Positions 46,068 through 58,248 of a DNA stretch of 64,000 bases are shown piece after piece. Position numbers and translations under genes: made by a program. The notes under the pieces were generated by a model. It had not been told where the DNA came from. It did not search any database and saw only the letters and a list, made by a program, of their open reading frames with translations. How positions within the stretch are numbered: position 1 is the stretch's first letter; the number at the start of each line of letters is the position of its first letter. Source of the stretch: Hydractinia symbiolongicarpus (Eukaryota; Cnidaria; Hydrozoa; Anthoathecata; Hydractiniidae). Location: contig NC_079880.1 in the NCBI RefSeq assembly GCF_029227915.1, positions 5,706,001-5,770,000 on the forward strand, read 5' to 3'.

Positions 46068-49000
46068 CCGAGTCCGGGATTTACGGGAAATCGCAGGTTT
46101 TCGTTTGCCGGCGATTAAACTTCTTTTATTCAGCGTCTCATCAAAAATGAAAACATTTTTGAAAACTACAAGTCTCATGCGTTTTAGTGGTGAAAAAATA
46201 AATTAAAAAATTGTTCGGAGAATGAGTTTACTCCCTGGGTACTATCTTTGCATACTTTTGACTATACGGGCCAAGAACGGGATTTACGGGAAATCTCGGG
46301 TTTTCGTTTGCCGGCGATTAAACCTCTTTCATTAAGCGTCTCATCAAAAATGAAAAGATTTTTGAAAACTACAAGTCCCATGCGTTTTAGTGGTGAAAAA
46401 ATAAATTAAAAATTCGTTCTGGAAATGAGTTTAATCCCTGGGTACTTTCTTTTTATACTTTTGACTATACGGGCCGAGTCCGGGATTTACGGGAAGTCGC
46501 GGGTTTTCGTTTGCCGGCGATTAAACTTCTTTTATTCAGCGTCTCATCAAAAATGAAAATATTTTTAAATACTACAAGTCTCATGGGCTTTAGTGGTGAA
46601 ATAATAATTTAAAAAATCGTTTGGGAAATGAGTTTACTCCCTGGGTACTTTCTTTGTATACTTTTGACTATACGGGCCGAGTACGGGATTTACGGGAAAT
46701 CGCAGGTTTTCGTTTGCCGGCAATTAAACTTCTTTTATTCAGCGTCTCATCAAAAATGAAAACATTTTTGAAAACTACAAGTCTCATGCGTTTTAGTGGT
46801 GAAAAGATAATTTAAAAAATCGTTTTGGAAATGAGTTTACTCACAGGGTACTTTCTTTGTATACATTCGACTATACCGGCCAAGCCGGGGATTTACGTGA
46901 AATCGCGGGTTTTCGTTTGCCGGCGATTAAACCACTTTCATTAAGGGTCTCATCAAAAATTAAAACATTTCTGAAAACTACAAGTCTCATGCGTTTTAGT
47001 GGTGAAAAGATAATTGAAAAAATCGTTTCAGAAATGAGTTTACTCACAGGGTACTTTCTTTGTATACTTTTGACTATACGTCCAAGCCCGGGATTTACGG
47101 GAAATCGCGGGTTTTCGTTTGCCGGCGATTAAACTGCTTCTATTCAGCGTCTCATCAAAAATGAAAACATTCTTGAAAACTACAAGTTTCATGTGTTTTA
47201 GTGGTGAAATAATAGTTTAAAAAATCGTTTAGGAAATGAGTTTACTCCCTGGGTACTTTCTTTGTATACTTTTGACTATACGGGCCGAGTCCAGGATTTA
47301 CGGGAACTCGCAGGTTTTCGTTTGCCGGCGATTAAACTGCTTTTATTCAGCGTCTCATCAAAAATGAAAACATTTTTGAAAACTACAAGTCTCATGCGTT
47401 TTAGTGGTGAAAAAGTAATTAAAAAAATCGTTCGGGAAATGAGTTTACTCCCTGGGTACTTTCTTTGTATACTTTTGACTATACGGGTCAAGCCCGGAAT
47501 TTACGGGAAATTGCGGGTTTTCGTTTGCCGGCGATTAAACTTTTTTTATTCAGCGTCTCATCAAAAATGAAAACATTTTTAAAAACTACAAGTCTTATGC
47601 GTTTTAGTGGTGAAAAAATAATTTAAAAAATCGTTCTGGAAATGAGTTTACTCCCTGGGTACATTCTTTGTATACTTTTGACTATACGGGCCGAGTCCGG
47701 GATTTACGGGAAATCGCAGGTTTTCGTTTGCCGGCGATTAAACTGCTTTTATTCAGCGTCTCATCAAAAATGACAACATTTTTGAAAACTACAAGTCTCA
47801 TGCGTTTTAGTGGTGAAAAAGTGATTTAAAAAATCGTTCGGGAAATGAGTTAACTCCCTGGGTACTTTCTTTGTATACTTTTGACTATACGGGCGAAGCC
47901 CGGGATTTACGGGAAATTGCGGGTTTTCGTTTGCCGGCGATTAAACTTCTTTTATGCAGCGTCTCATCAAAAATGAAAACATTTTTGAAAACTAAAAGTC
48001 TCATGCCTTTTAGTGGTGAAAAAATAATTCAAAAAATCGTTCGGAAAATGAGTTTACTCCCTGGGTACTTTCTTTGTATACTTTTGACTATACGGCCAAG
48101 CCCGGGATTTACGGGAAATCGCGGGTTTTCGTTTGCCCACGATTAAACTTCTTTTATTCAGCGTCTTATCAAAAATGAAAAATTTTTGAAAACTGCAAGT
48201 CTCATGCGTTTTAGTGGTGAAAAAATAATTTAAAAAATCGTTCGGGAAATGAGTTTACTCACAGGGTACTTTCTTTGTATACTTTTGACTATACGGGCCA
48301 AGCCGGGATTTACGGGAAATCGCAGGTTTTCGTTTGCCGGCGATTAAACTTCTTTTACTCAGCGTCTCATCAAAAATGAAAACATTTTTAAAAACTACAA
48401 GTCTTATGCGTTTTAGTGGTGAAAAAATAATTTAAAAAATTCTTCTGGAAATGAGTTTACTCCCTGGGTACTTTCTTTGTATACTTTTGACTATACGGGC
48501 CAAGCCCGGGATTTACGGGAAATCGCGGGTTTTCGTTTGCCGGCGATTAAACTTCTTTTATTCAGCGTCTCATCAAAAATGAAAACATTTTTAAAAACTA
48601 CAAGTCTTATGCGTTTTAGTGGTGAAAAAATAATTTAAAAAATCGTTCTGGAAATGAGTTTACTCCCTGGGTACTTTCTTTGTATACTTTTGACTATACG
48701 GGCCGAGTCCGGGATTTACGGGAAATCGCAGGTTTTCGTTTGCCGGCGATTAAACTGCTTTTATTCAGCGTCTCATCAAAAATGAAAACATTTTTGAAAA
48801 CTACAAGTCTCATGCGTTTTAGTGGTGAAAAAATAATTTAAAAAATCGTTCGGGAAATGAGTTTACTCCCTGGGTACTTTCTTTGTATACTTTTGACTAT
48901 ACGGGCCAAGCCCGGGATTTACGGGAAATCGCAGGTTTTCGTTTGCCGGCGATTAAACTTCTTTTATTCAGCGTCTCATCAAAAATGAAAACATTTTTAA

Positions 49001-51277
49001 AAACTTCAAGTCTTATGCGTTTTAGTGGTGAAAAAGTAATTTAAAAAATCGTTCGGGAAATGAGTTTACTCCCTGGGTACTTTCTTTGTATACTTTTGAC
49101 TATACGGGCCAAGCCCGGAATTTACGGAAAATCGCGGGTTTTCGTTTCCCGGCGATTAAACTTTTTTTATTCAGCGTCTCATCAAAAATGAAAACATTTT
49201 TAAAAACTACAAGTCTTATGCGTTTTAGTGGTGAAAAAATAATTTAAAAAATCGTTCTGGAAATGAGTTTACTACCTGGGTACAATCTTTGTATACTTTT
49301 GACTATACGGGCCGAGTCCGGGATTTACGGGAAATTGCAGGTTTTCGTTTGCCGGCGATTAAACTGCTTTTATTCAGCGTCTCATCAAAAATGAAAACAT
49401 TTTTGAAAACTACAAGTCTCATGCGTTTTAGTGGTGAAAAAGTGATTTAAAAAATCGTTCGGGAAATGAGTTTACTCCCTGGGTACTTTCTTTGTATACT
49501 TTTGACTATACGGGCGAAGCCCGGGATTTACGGGAAATCGCGGGTTTTCGTTTGCCGGCGATTAAACTTCTTTTATGCAGCGTCTCATCAAAAATGAAAA
49601 CATTTTTAAAAACTACAAGTCTTATGCGTTTTAGTGGTGAAAAAATAATTTAAAAAATCGTTCTGGAAATGAGTTTACTCCCTGGGTACTTTCTTTGTAT
49701 ACTTTTGACTATACGGGCCGAGTCCGGGATTTAGGGAAATCGCAGGTTTTCGTTTGCCGGCGATTAAACTGCTTTTTTTCAGCGTCTCATCAAAAATGAA
49801 AACATTTTTAAAAACTACAAGTCTCATGCGTTTTAGTGGTGAAAAAATAATTTAAAAAATCGTTCGGGAAATGAGTTTACTCCCTGGGTACTTTCTTTGT
49901 ATACTTTTGACTATACGGCCAAGCCCGGGATTTACGGGAAATCGCGGGTTTTCGTTTGCCCGCGATTAAACTTCTTTTATTAAGCGTCTCATCAAAAATG
50001 AAAACATTTTTGAAAACTGCAAGTCTCATGCGTTTTAGTGGTGAAAAAGTAATTTAAAAAATCGTTCGGGAAATGAGTTTACTCCCTGGGTACTTTCTTT
50101 GTATATATTTGACTATACAGCCAAGCCCGGGATTTACGGGAAATCGCGGGTTTTCGTTTGCCGGCCATTAAACTTCTTTTAGTCAGCGTCTCATCAAAAA
50201 TGAAAACATTTTTAAAAACTACAAGTCTTATGCGTTTTAGTGGTGAAAAAATAATTTAAGAAATCGTTCTGGAAATGAGTTTACTCCCTGGGTACTTTCT
50301 TTGTATACTTTTGACTATACGGGCCGAGTCTGGGATTTAGGGAAATCGCAGGTTTTCGTTTGCCGGCGATTAAACTGCTTTTATTCAGCGTCTCATCAAA
50401 AATGGAAACATTTTTGAAAACTACAAGTCTCATGCGTTTTAGTGGTGAAAAAGTAATTTAAAAAATCGTTCGGGAAATGAGTTTACTCCCTGGGTACTTT
50501 GTTTGTATACTTTTGACTATACGGCCAAGCCCGGGATTTACGGGAAATGGCGGGTTTTCGTTTGCCGGCGATTAAACTTTTTTTATTCAGCGTCTCATCA
50601 AAAATGAAAACATTTTTAAAAACTACAAGTCTTATGCGTTTTAGTGGTGAAAAAATAATTTAAAAAATCGTTCTTGAAATGAGTTTACTCCCTGGGTACT
50701 TTCTTTGTATACTTTTGACTATACGGGCCGAGTCCGGGATTTACGGGAAATCGCAGGTTTTCGTTTTCCGGCGATTAAACTGCTTTTATTCAGCGTCTCA
50801 TCAAAAATGAAAACATTCTTGAAAACTACAAGTCTCGTGCGTTTTAGTGGTGAAATAATAATTTAAAAAATCGTTTGGGAAATGAGTTTACTCCCTGGGT
50901 ACTTTCTTTGTATACTTTTGACTATACGGGCCGAGTCCAGGATTTACGGGAAATCGCAGGTTTTCGTTTGCCGCCGATTAAACTTCTTTTATTCAGCGTC
51001 TCATCAAAAATGAAAACATTTTTAAAAACTACAAGTCTTATGCGTTTTAGTGCTGAAAAAATAATTTAAAAAATTCTTCTTGAAATGAGTTTACTCCCTG
51101 GGTACTTTCTTTGTATACTTTTGACTATACGGGCCAAGCCCGGGATTTACGGGAAATCGCGGGTTTTCGTTTGCCGGCGATAAACTTTTTTTATTCAGGG
51201 TCTCATCAAAAATGAAAACATTTTTAAAAACTACAAGTCTTATGCGTTTTAGTGGTGAAAAAATAATTTAAAAAATT

Positions 51278-52486
51278 CTTCTGGAAATGAGTTTACTTCC
51301 TGGTTACTTTCTTTGTATACTTTTGACTATACGGGCCAAGCCCGGGATTTACGGGAAATCGCGGGTTTTCGTTTGCCGGCGATTAAACTTCTTTTATTCA
51401 GGGTCTCATCAAAAATGAAAACATTTTTAAAAACTACAAGTCTTATGCGTTTTAGTGGTGAAAAAATAATTTAAAAAAGCGTTCTGGAAATGAGTTTACT
51501 CCCTGGGTACTTTCTTTGTATACTTTTGACTATACGGGCCGAGTGCGGGATTTACGGGAAGTCGCGGATTTTCGTTTGCCGGCGATTAAACTTCTTTTAT
51601 TCAACGTCCCATCAAATATGAAAATATTTTTGAAAACTACAAGTCTCATGCGTTTAGTGGTAAAAAAATAATATAAAAAATCGTTCGGGAAATGAGTTTA
51701 CTCCCTGGGTACTTTCTTTGTATACTTTTGACTATACGGGCCGAGTCCGGGATTTAGGGAAATCGCAAGTTTTCGTTTCGATTAAACTTCTTTTATTCAG
51801 CGTCTCATCAAAAATGAAAACATTTTTAAAAACTACAAGTCTTATGCGTTTTAGTGGTGAAAAAATAATTTAAAAAATTCTTCTGGAAATGAGTTTACTT
51901 CCTGGTTACTTTCTTTGTATACTTTTGACTATACGGGCCAAGCCCGGGATTTACGGGAAATCGCGGGTTTTCGTTTGCCGGCGATTAAACTTCTTTTATT
52001 CAGGGTCTCATCAAAAATGGAAACATTTTTAAAAACTACAAGTCTTATGCGTTTTAGTGGTGAAAAAATAATTTAAAAAAGCGTTCTGGAAATGAGTTTA
52101 CTCCCTGGGTACTTTCTTTGTATACTTTTGACTATACGGGCCGAGTGCGGGATTTACGGGAAGTCGCGGATTTTCGTTTGCCGGCGATTAAACTTCTTTT
52201 ATTCAACGTCCCATCAAATATGAAAATAATTTTGAAAACTACAAGTCTCATGCGTTTAGTGGTAAAAAAATAATATAAAAAATCGTTCGGGAAATGAGTT
52301 TACTCCCTGGGTACTTTCTTTGTATACTTTTGACTATACGGGCCGAGTCCGGGATTTAGGGAAATCGCAAGTTTTCGTTTGCCGGCGATTAAACTGCTTT
52401 TATTCAGCGTCTCATCAAAAATGAAAACATTTTTGAAAACCACAAGTCTCATGCGTTTTAGTGGTGAAAAAGTAATTTAAAAAATC
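51278..52486 (+). repeat. Block H 3-mer HOR (about 602 and 607 bp)
   Basis: Units start at 51278 and 51880. Each has TTCTTCTGGAAATGAG with TTCCTGGTTAC, then GCGTTCTGG with GAGTGCGGG and TCAACGTCCCATCAAATATG, then a unit with GATTTAGGG and CGCAAG. The first copy's third unit (51683-51879, 197 bp) lacks five bases in GTTTGCCGGCG. The second copy's third unit keeps them and continues with AAACTGC. Confidence 0.85.
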
Positions 52487-52984
52487 GTTCGGGAAATGAG
52501 TTTACTCCCTGGGTACTTTCTTTGTATACTTTTGACTATACAGCCAAGCCCGGGATTTACGGGAAATCGCGGGTTTTCGTTTGCCGGCCATTAAACTTCT
52601 TTTAGTCAGCGTCTCATCAAAAATGAAAACATTTTTAAAAACTACAAGTCTTATGCGTTTTAGTGGTGAAAAAATAATTTAAGAAATCGTTCTGGAAATG
52701 AGTTTACTCCCTGGGTACTTTCTTTGTATACTTTTGACTATACGGGCCGAGTCTGGGATTTAGGGAAATCGCAGGTTTTCGTTTGCCGGCGATTAAACTG
52801 CTTTTATTCAGCGTCTCATCAAAAATGGAAACATTTTTGAAAACTACAAGTCTCATGCGTTTTAGTGGTGAAAAAGTAATTTAAAAAATCGTTCGGGAAA
52901 TGAGTTTACTCCCTGGGTACTTTGTTTGCATACTTTTGACTATACGGCCAAGCCCGGGATTTACGGGAAATCGCGGGTTTTCGT

Positions 52985-54600
52985 TTGCCGGCGATTAAAC
53001 TTTTTTTATTCAGGGTCTCATCAAAAATGAAAACATTTTTAAAAACTACAAGTCTTATGCGTTTTAGTGGTGAAAAAATAATTTAAAAAAGCGTTCTGGA
53101 AATGAGTTTACTCCCTGGGTACTTTCTTTGCATACTTTTGACTATACGGGCCGAGTCCGGGATTTACGGGAAATCGCAGGTTTTCGTTTCGATTAAACTT
53201 CTTTTATTCAGCGTCTCATCAAAAATGAAAACATTTTTAAAAACTACAAGTTTTATGCGTTTTAGTGGTGAAAAAATAATTTAAAAAATTCTTCTGGAAA
53301 TGAGTTTACTTCCTGGTTACTTTCTTTGTATACTTTTGACTATACGGGCCAAGCCCGGGATTTACGGGAAATCGCGGGTTTTCGTTTACCGGCGATTAAA
53401 CTTCTTTTATTCAGGGTCTCATCAAAAATGAAAACATTTTTAAAAACTACAAGTCTCATGCGTTTTAGTGGTGAAAAAGTGATTTAAAAAATCGTTCGGG
53501 AAATGAGTTTACTCCCTGGGTACTTTCTTTGTATACTTTTGACTATACGGCCAAGCCCGGGATTTACGGGAAGTCGCGGGTTTTCGTTTGCCGGCGATTA
53601 AACTGCTTCTATTCAGGGTCTCATCAAAAATGAAAACATTCTTGAAAACTACAAGTTTCATGCGTTTTAGTGGTGAAAAAATAATTTAAAAAATCGTTCT
53701 GGAAATGAGTTTACTCACAGGGTACTTTCTTTGTATACATTCGACTATACGGGCCAAGCCCGGGATTTACGGGAAATCGCGGGATTTCGTTTGCCGGCGA
53801 TTAAACTTTTTTTATTCAGGGTCTCATCAAAAATGAAAACATTTTTAAAAACTACAAGTCTTATGCGTTTTAGTGGTGAAAAAATAATTTAAAAAAGCGT
53901 TCTGGAAATGAGTTTACTCCCTGGGTACTTTCTTTGCATACTTTTGACTATACGGGCCGAGTCCGGGATTTACGGGAAATCGCAGGTTTTCGTTTCGATT
54001 AAACTTCTTTTATTCAGCGTCTCATCAAAAATGAAAACATTTTTAAAAACTACAAGTTTTATGCGTTTTAGTGGTGAAAAAATAATTTAAAAAATTCTTC
54101 TGGAAATGAGTTTACTTCCTGGTTACTTTCTTTGTATACTTTTGACTATACGGGCCAAGCCCGGGATTTACGGGAAATCGCGGGTTTTCGTTTGCCGGCG
54201 ATTAAACTTCTTTTATTCAGGGTCTCATCAAAAATGAAAACATTTTTAAAAACTACAAGTCTCATGCGTTTTAGTGGTGAAAAAGTGATTTAAAAAATCG
54301 TTCGGGAAATGAGTTTACTCCCTGGGTACTTTCTTTGTATACTTTTGACTATACGGCCAAGCCCGGGATTTACGGGAAGTCGCGGGTTTTCGTTTGCCGG
54401 CGATTAAACTGCTTCTATTCAGGGTCTCATCAAAAATGAAAACATTCTTGAAAACTACAAGTTTCATGCGTTTTAGTGGTGAAAAAATAATTTAAAAAAT
54501 CGTTCTGGAAATGAGTTTACTCACAGGGTACTTTCTTTGTATACATTCGACTATACGGGCCAAGCCCGGGATTTACGGAAAATCGCGGGATTTCGTTTGC
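52985..54600 (+). repeat. Block H 4-mer HOR, two 806-bp copies
   Basis: Offset 806 bp. Paired marks are TTTTTTTATTCAGGG (53006 and 53812), GTTTCGATTAAAC with the 5-bp loss (monomers 53093-53290 and 53899-54096, both 198 bp), TTCCTGGTTAC, and GAAAAAGTGATTT with TATACGGCC. The boundary lies in the hybrid monomer starting at 53696, within 53785-53806. The second copy ends where AAACCTCTTTCATTAAG replaces the expected continuation, near 54607. Confidence 0.87.
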
Positions 54601-57600
54601 CGGCGATTAAACCTCTTTCATTAAGCGTCTCATCAAAAATGAGAACATTTTTGAAAACTACAAGTCTCATGCGTTTTAGTGGTGAAAAAATAATTTAAAA
54701 AAACGTTCGGGAAATGAGTTTACTCCCTTGGTACTTTCTTTGTATACTTTTGACTATACGGGCCGAGTGCGGGATTTACGGGAAGTCGCGGATTTTCGTT
54801 TGCCGGCGATTAAACTTCTTTTATTCAACGTCCCATCAAATATGAAAATATTTTTGAAAACTACAAGTCTCATGCGTTTAGTGGTAAAAAAATAATATAA
54901 AAAATCGTTCGGGAAATGAGTTTACTCCCTGGGTACTTTCTTTGTATACTTTTGACTATACGGGCCGAGTCCGGGATTTAGGGAAATCGCAGGTTTTCGT
55001 TTGCCGGCGATTAAACTGCTTTTATTCAGCGTCTCATCAAAAATGAAAACATTTTTAAAAACTTCAAGTCTCATGCGTTTTAGTGGTGAAAAAGTAATTT
55101 AAAAAATCGTTCGGGAAATGAGTTTACTCCCTGGGTACTTTCTTTGTATACTTTTGACTATACAGCCAAGCCCGGGATTTACGGGAAATCGCGGGTTTTC
55201 GTTTGCCGGCCATTAAACTTCTTTTAGTCAGCGTCTCATCAAAAATGAAAACATTTTTAAAAACTGCAAGTCTTATGCGTTTTAGTGGTGAAAAAATAAT
55301 TTAAGAAATCGTTCTGGAAATGAGTTTACTCCCTGGGTACTTTCTTTGTATACTTTTGACTATACGGGCCGAGTCTGGGATTTAGGGAAATCGCAGGTTT
55401 TCGTTTGCCGGCGATTAAACTGCTTTTATTCAGCGTCTCATCAAAAATTGAAACATTTTTGAAAACTACAAGTCTCATGCGTTTTAGTGGTGAAAAAGTA
55501 ATTTAAAAAATCGTTCGGGAAATGAGTTTACTCCCTGGGTACTTTGTTTGTATACTTTTGACTATACGGCCAAGCCCGGGATTTACGGGAAATGGCGGGT
55601 TTTCGTTTAACGGCGATTAAACTTTTTTTATTCAGCGTCTCATCAAAAATGAAAACATTTTTAAAAACTACAAGTCTTATGCGTTTTAGTGGTGAAAAAA
55701 TAATTTAAAAAATCGTTCTTGAAATGAGTTTACTCCCTGGGTACTTTCTTTGTATACTTTTGACTATACGGGCCGAGTCCGGGATTTACGGGAAATCGCA
55801 GGTTTTAGTTTTCCGGCGATTAAACTGCTTTTATTCAGCGTCTCATCAAAAATGAAAACATTCTTGAAAACTACAAGTCTCGTGCGTTTTAGTGGTGAAA
55901 TAATAATTTAAAAAATCGTTTGGGAAATGAGTTTACTCCCTGGGTACTTTCTTTGTATACTTTTGACTATACGGGCCGGGTCCAGGATTTACGGGAAATC
56001 GCAGGTTTTCGTTTGCCGCCAATTAAACTTCTTTTATTCAGCGTCTCATCAAAAATGAAAACATTCTTGAAAACTACAAGTCTCGTGCGTTTTAGTGGTG
56101 AAATAATAATTTAAAAAATCGTTTGGGAAATGAGTTTATTCCCTGGGTACTTTCTTTGTATACTTTTGACTATACGGGCCGAGTCCAGGATTTACGGGAA
56201 AACGCAGGTTTTCGTTTGCCGCCGATTAAACTTCTTTTATTCAGCGTCTCATCAAAAATGAAAACATTTTTAAAAACTTCAAGTCTCATGCGTTATAGTG
56301 GTAAAAAGTAATTTAAAAAATCGTTCGAGAAATTAGTTTACTCCCTGGGTACTTTCTTTGTATATTTTTGACTATACGGGCCAAGCCCGGGATTTACGGG
56401 AAATCGCAGGTTTTCGTTTGCCGGCGATTAAACTTCTTTTATTCAGCGTCTCATCAAAAATGAAAACATTTTTGAAAACTACAAGTCTCATGCGTTTTAG
56501 TGATGAAAAAATAATTTAAAAAATCGTTCGGGAAATGAGTTTACTCCCTGGGTACTTTCTTTGTATACTTTTGACTATACGGGCCGAGTCCGGGATTTAG
56601 GGAAATCGCAGGTTTTCGTTTGCCGGCGATTAAACTGCTTTTATTCAGCGTCTCATCAAAAAGGAAAACATTTTTAAAAACTACAAGTCTTATGCGTTTT
56701 AGTGGTGAAAGAATAATTTAAAAAATCGTTCGGGAAATGAGTTTACTACCTGGGTACTTTCTTTGTATACTTTGGACTATACTGGCCAAGCCGGGATTTA
56801 CGGGAAATCGCGGGTTTTCGTTTGCCGGCGATTAAACTTCTTTTATTCCGCGTCTCATCAAAAATGAAAACATTTTTAAAAACTACAAGTCTTATGCGTT
56901 TTAGTGATGAAAAAATAATTTAGAAAATCGTTCTGGAAGGGAGTTTACTCACAGGGTACTTTCTTTGTATACATTCGACTATACGTGCCAAGCCCGGGAT
57001 TTACGGGAAATCTCGGGTTTTCGTTTGCCGGCGATTAAACTGCTTCTATTCAGCGTCTCATCAAAAATGAAAACATTCTTGAAAACTACAAGTTTCATGC
57101 GTTTTAGTGGTGAAATAATAATTTAAAAAATCGTTTGGGAAATGAGTTTACTCCCTGGGTACTTTCTTTGTATACTTTTGACTATACGGGCCGAGTCCAG
57201 GATTTACGGGAAATCGCAGGTTTTCGTTTGCCGGCGATTAAACTTCTTTTATTCAGCGTCTCATCAAAAATAAAAACATTTTTGAAAACCACAAGTCTCA
57301 TGCGTTTTAGTGGCGAAAAAATAATTTAAAAAAACGTTCGGGAAATGAGTTTACTCCCTTGGTACTTTCTTTGTATACTTTTGACTATACGGGCCGAGTG
57401 TGGGATTTACGGGAAGTCGCGGATTTTCGTTTGCCGGCGATTAAACTTCTTTTATTCAGCGTCCCATCAAATATGAAAATATTTTTGAAAACTACAAGTC
57501 TCATGCGTTTAGTGGTAAAAAAATAATATAAAAAATCGTTCGGGAAATGAGTTTACTCCCTGGGTACTTTGTTTGTATACTTTTGACTATACGGGCCAAG

Positions 57601-58248
57601 CCCGGGATTTACAGGAAATCGCGGGTTTTCGTTTGCCGGCGATTAAACTTCTTTTATTCAGCGTCTCATCAAAAATGAAAACATTTTTAAAAACTACAAG
57701 TCTCATGCGTTTTAGTGGTGAAAAAATAATTTAAAAAAACGTTCGGGAAATGAGTTTACTCCCTTGGTACTTTCTTTGTATACTTTTGACTATACGGGCC
57801 GAGTGCGGGATTTACGGGAAGTCGCGGATTTTCGTTTGCCGGCGATTAAATTTCTTTTATTCAGCGTCCCATCAAATATGAAAATATTTTTGAAAACTAC
57901 AAGTCTCATGCGTTTAGTGGTAAAAAAATAATATAAAAAATCGTTCGGGAAATGAGTTTACTCCCTGGGTACTTTGTTTGTATACTTTTGACTATACGGG
58001 CCAAGCCCGGGATTTACGGGAAATCGCGGGTTTTCGTTTGCCGGCGATTAAACTTCTTTTATTCAGCGTCTCATCAAAAATGAAAACATTTTTAAAAACT
58101 ACAAGTCTTATGCGTTTTAGTGGTGAAAAAATAATTTAAAAAATCGTTCGGGAAATGAGTTTACTCCCTGGGTACTTTCTTTGTATACTTTTGACTATAC
58201 GGACCGAGTCCGGGATTTAGGGAAATCGCAGGTTTTCGTTTGCCGGCG

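Larger units (their letters stand above)
37691..46800 (+). repeat. Block G, alternating 5- and 6-mer units and an 11-mer HOR
   Basis: The block enters with the f1, GTTTCGG and B succession (37691, about 37893, about 38096). A 5-mer unit, 38300-39312 (1013 bp), is followed by a 6-mer, 39313-40529 (1217 bp), which has an extra GTTTCGGAAATGAG unit. From about 40143 an 11-mer of about 2232 bp occurs twice. Marks include AAATTTTTTTAAATAC (40465 and 42697), GAGATTTACTGG, AATTCAAGAAATCG with GGAAATTAG, and CATCGAAAATG. Confidence 0.8.
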
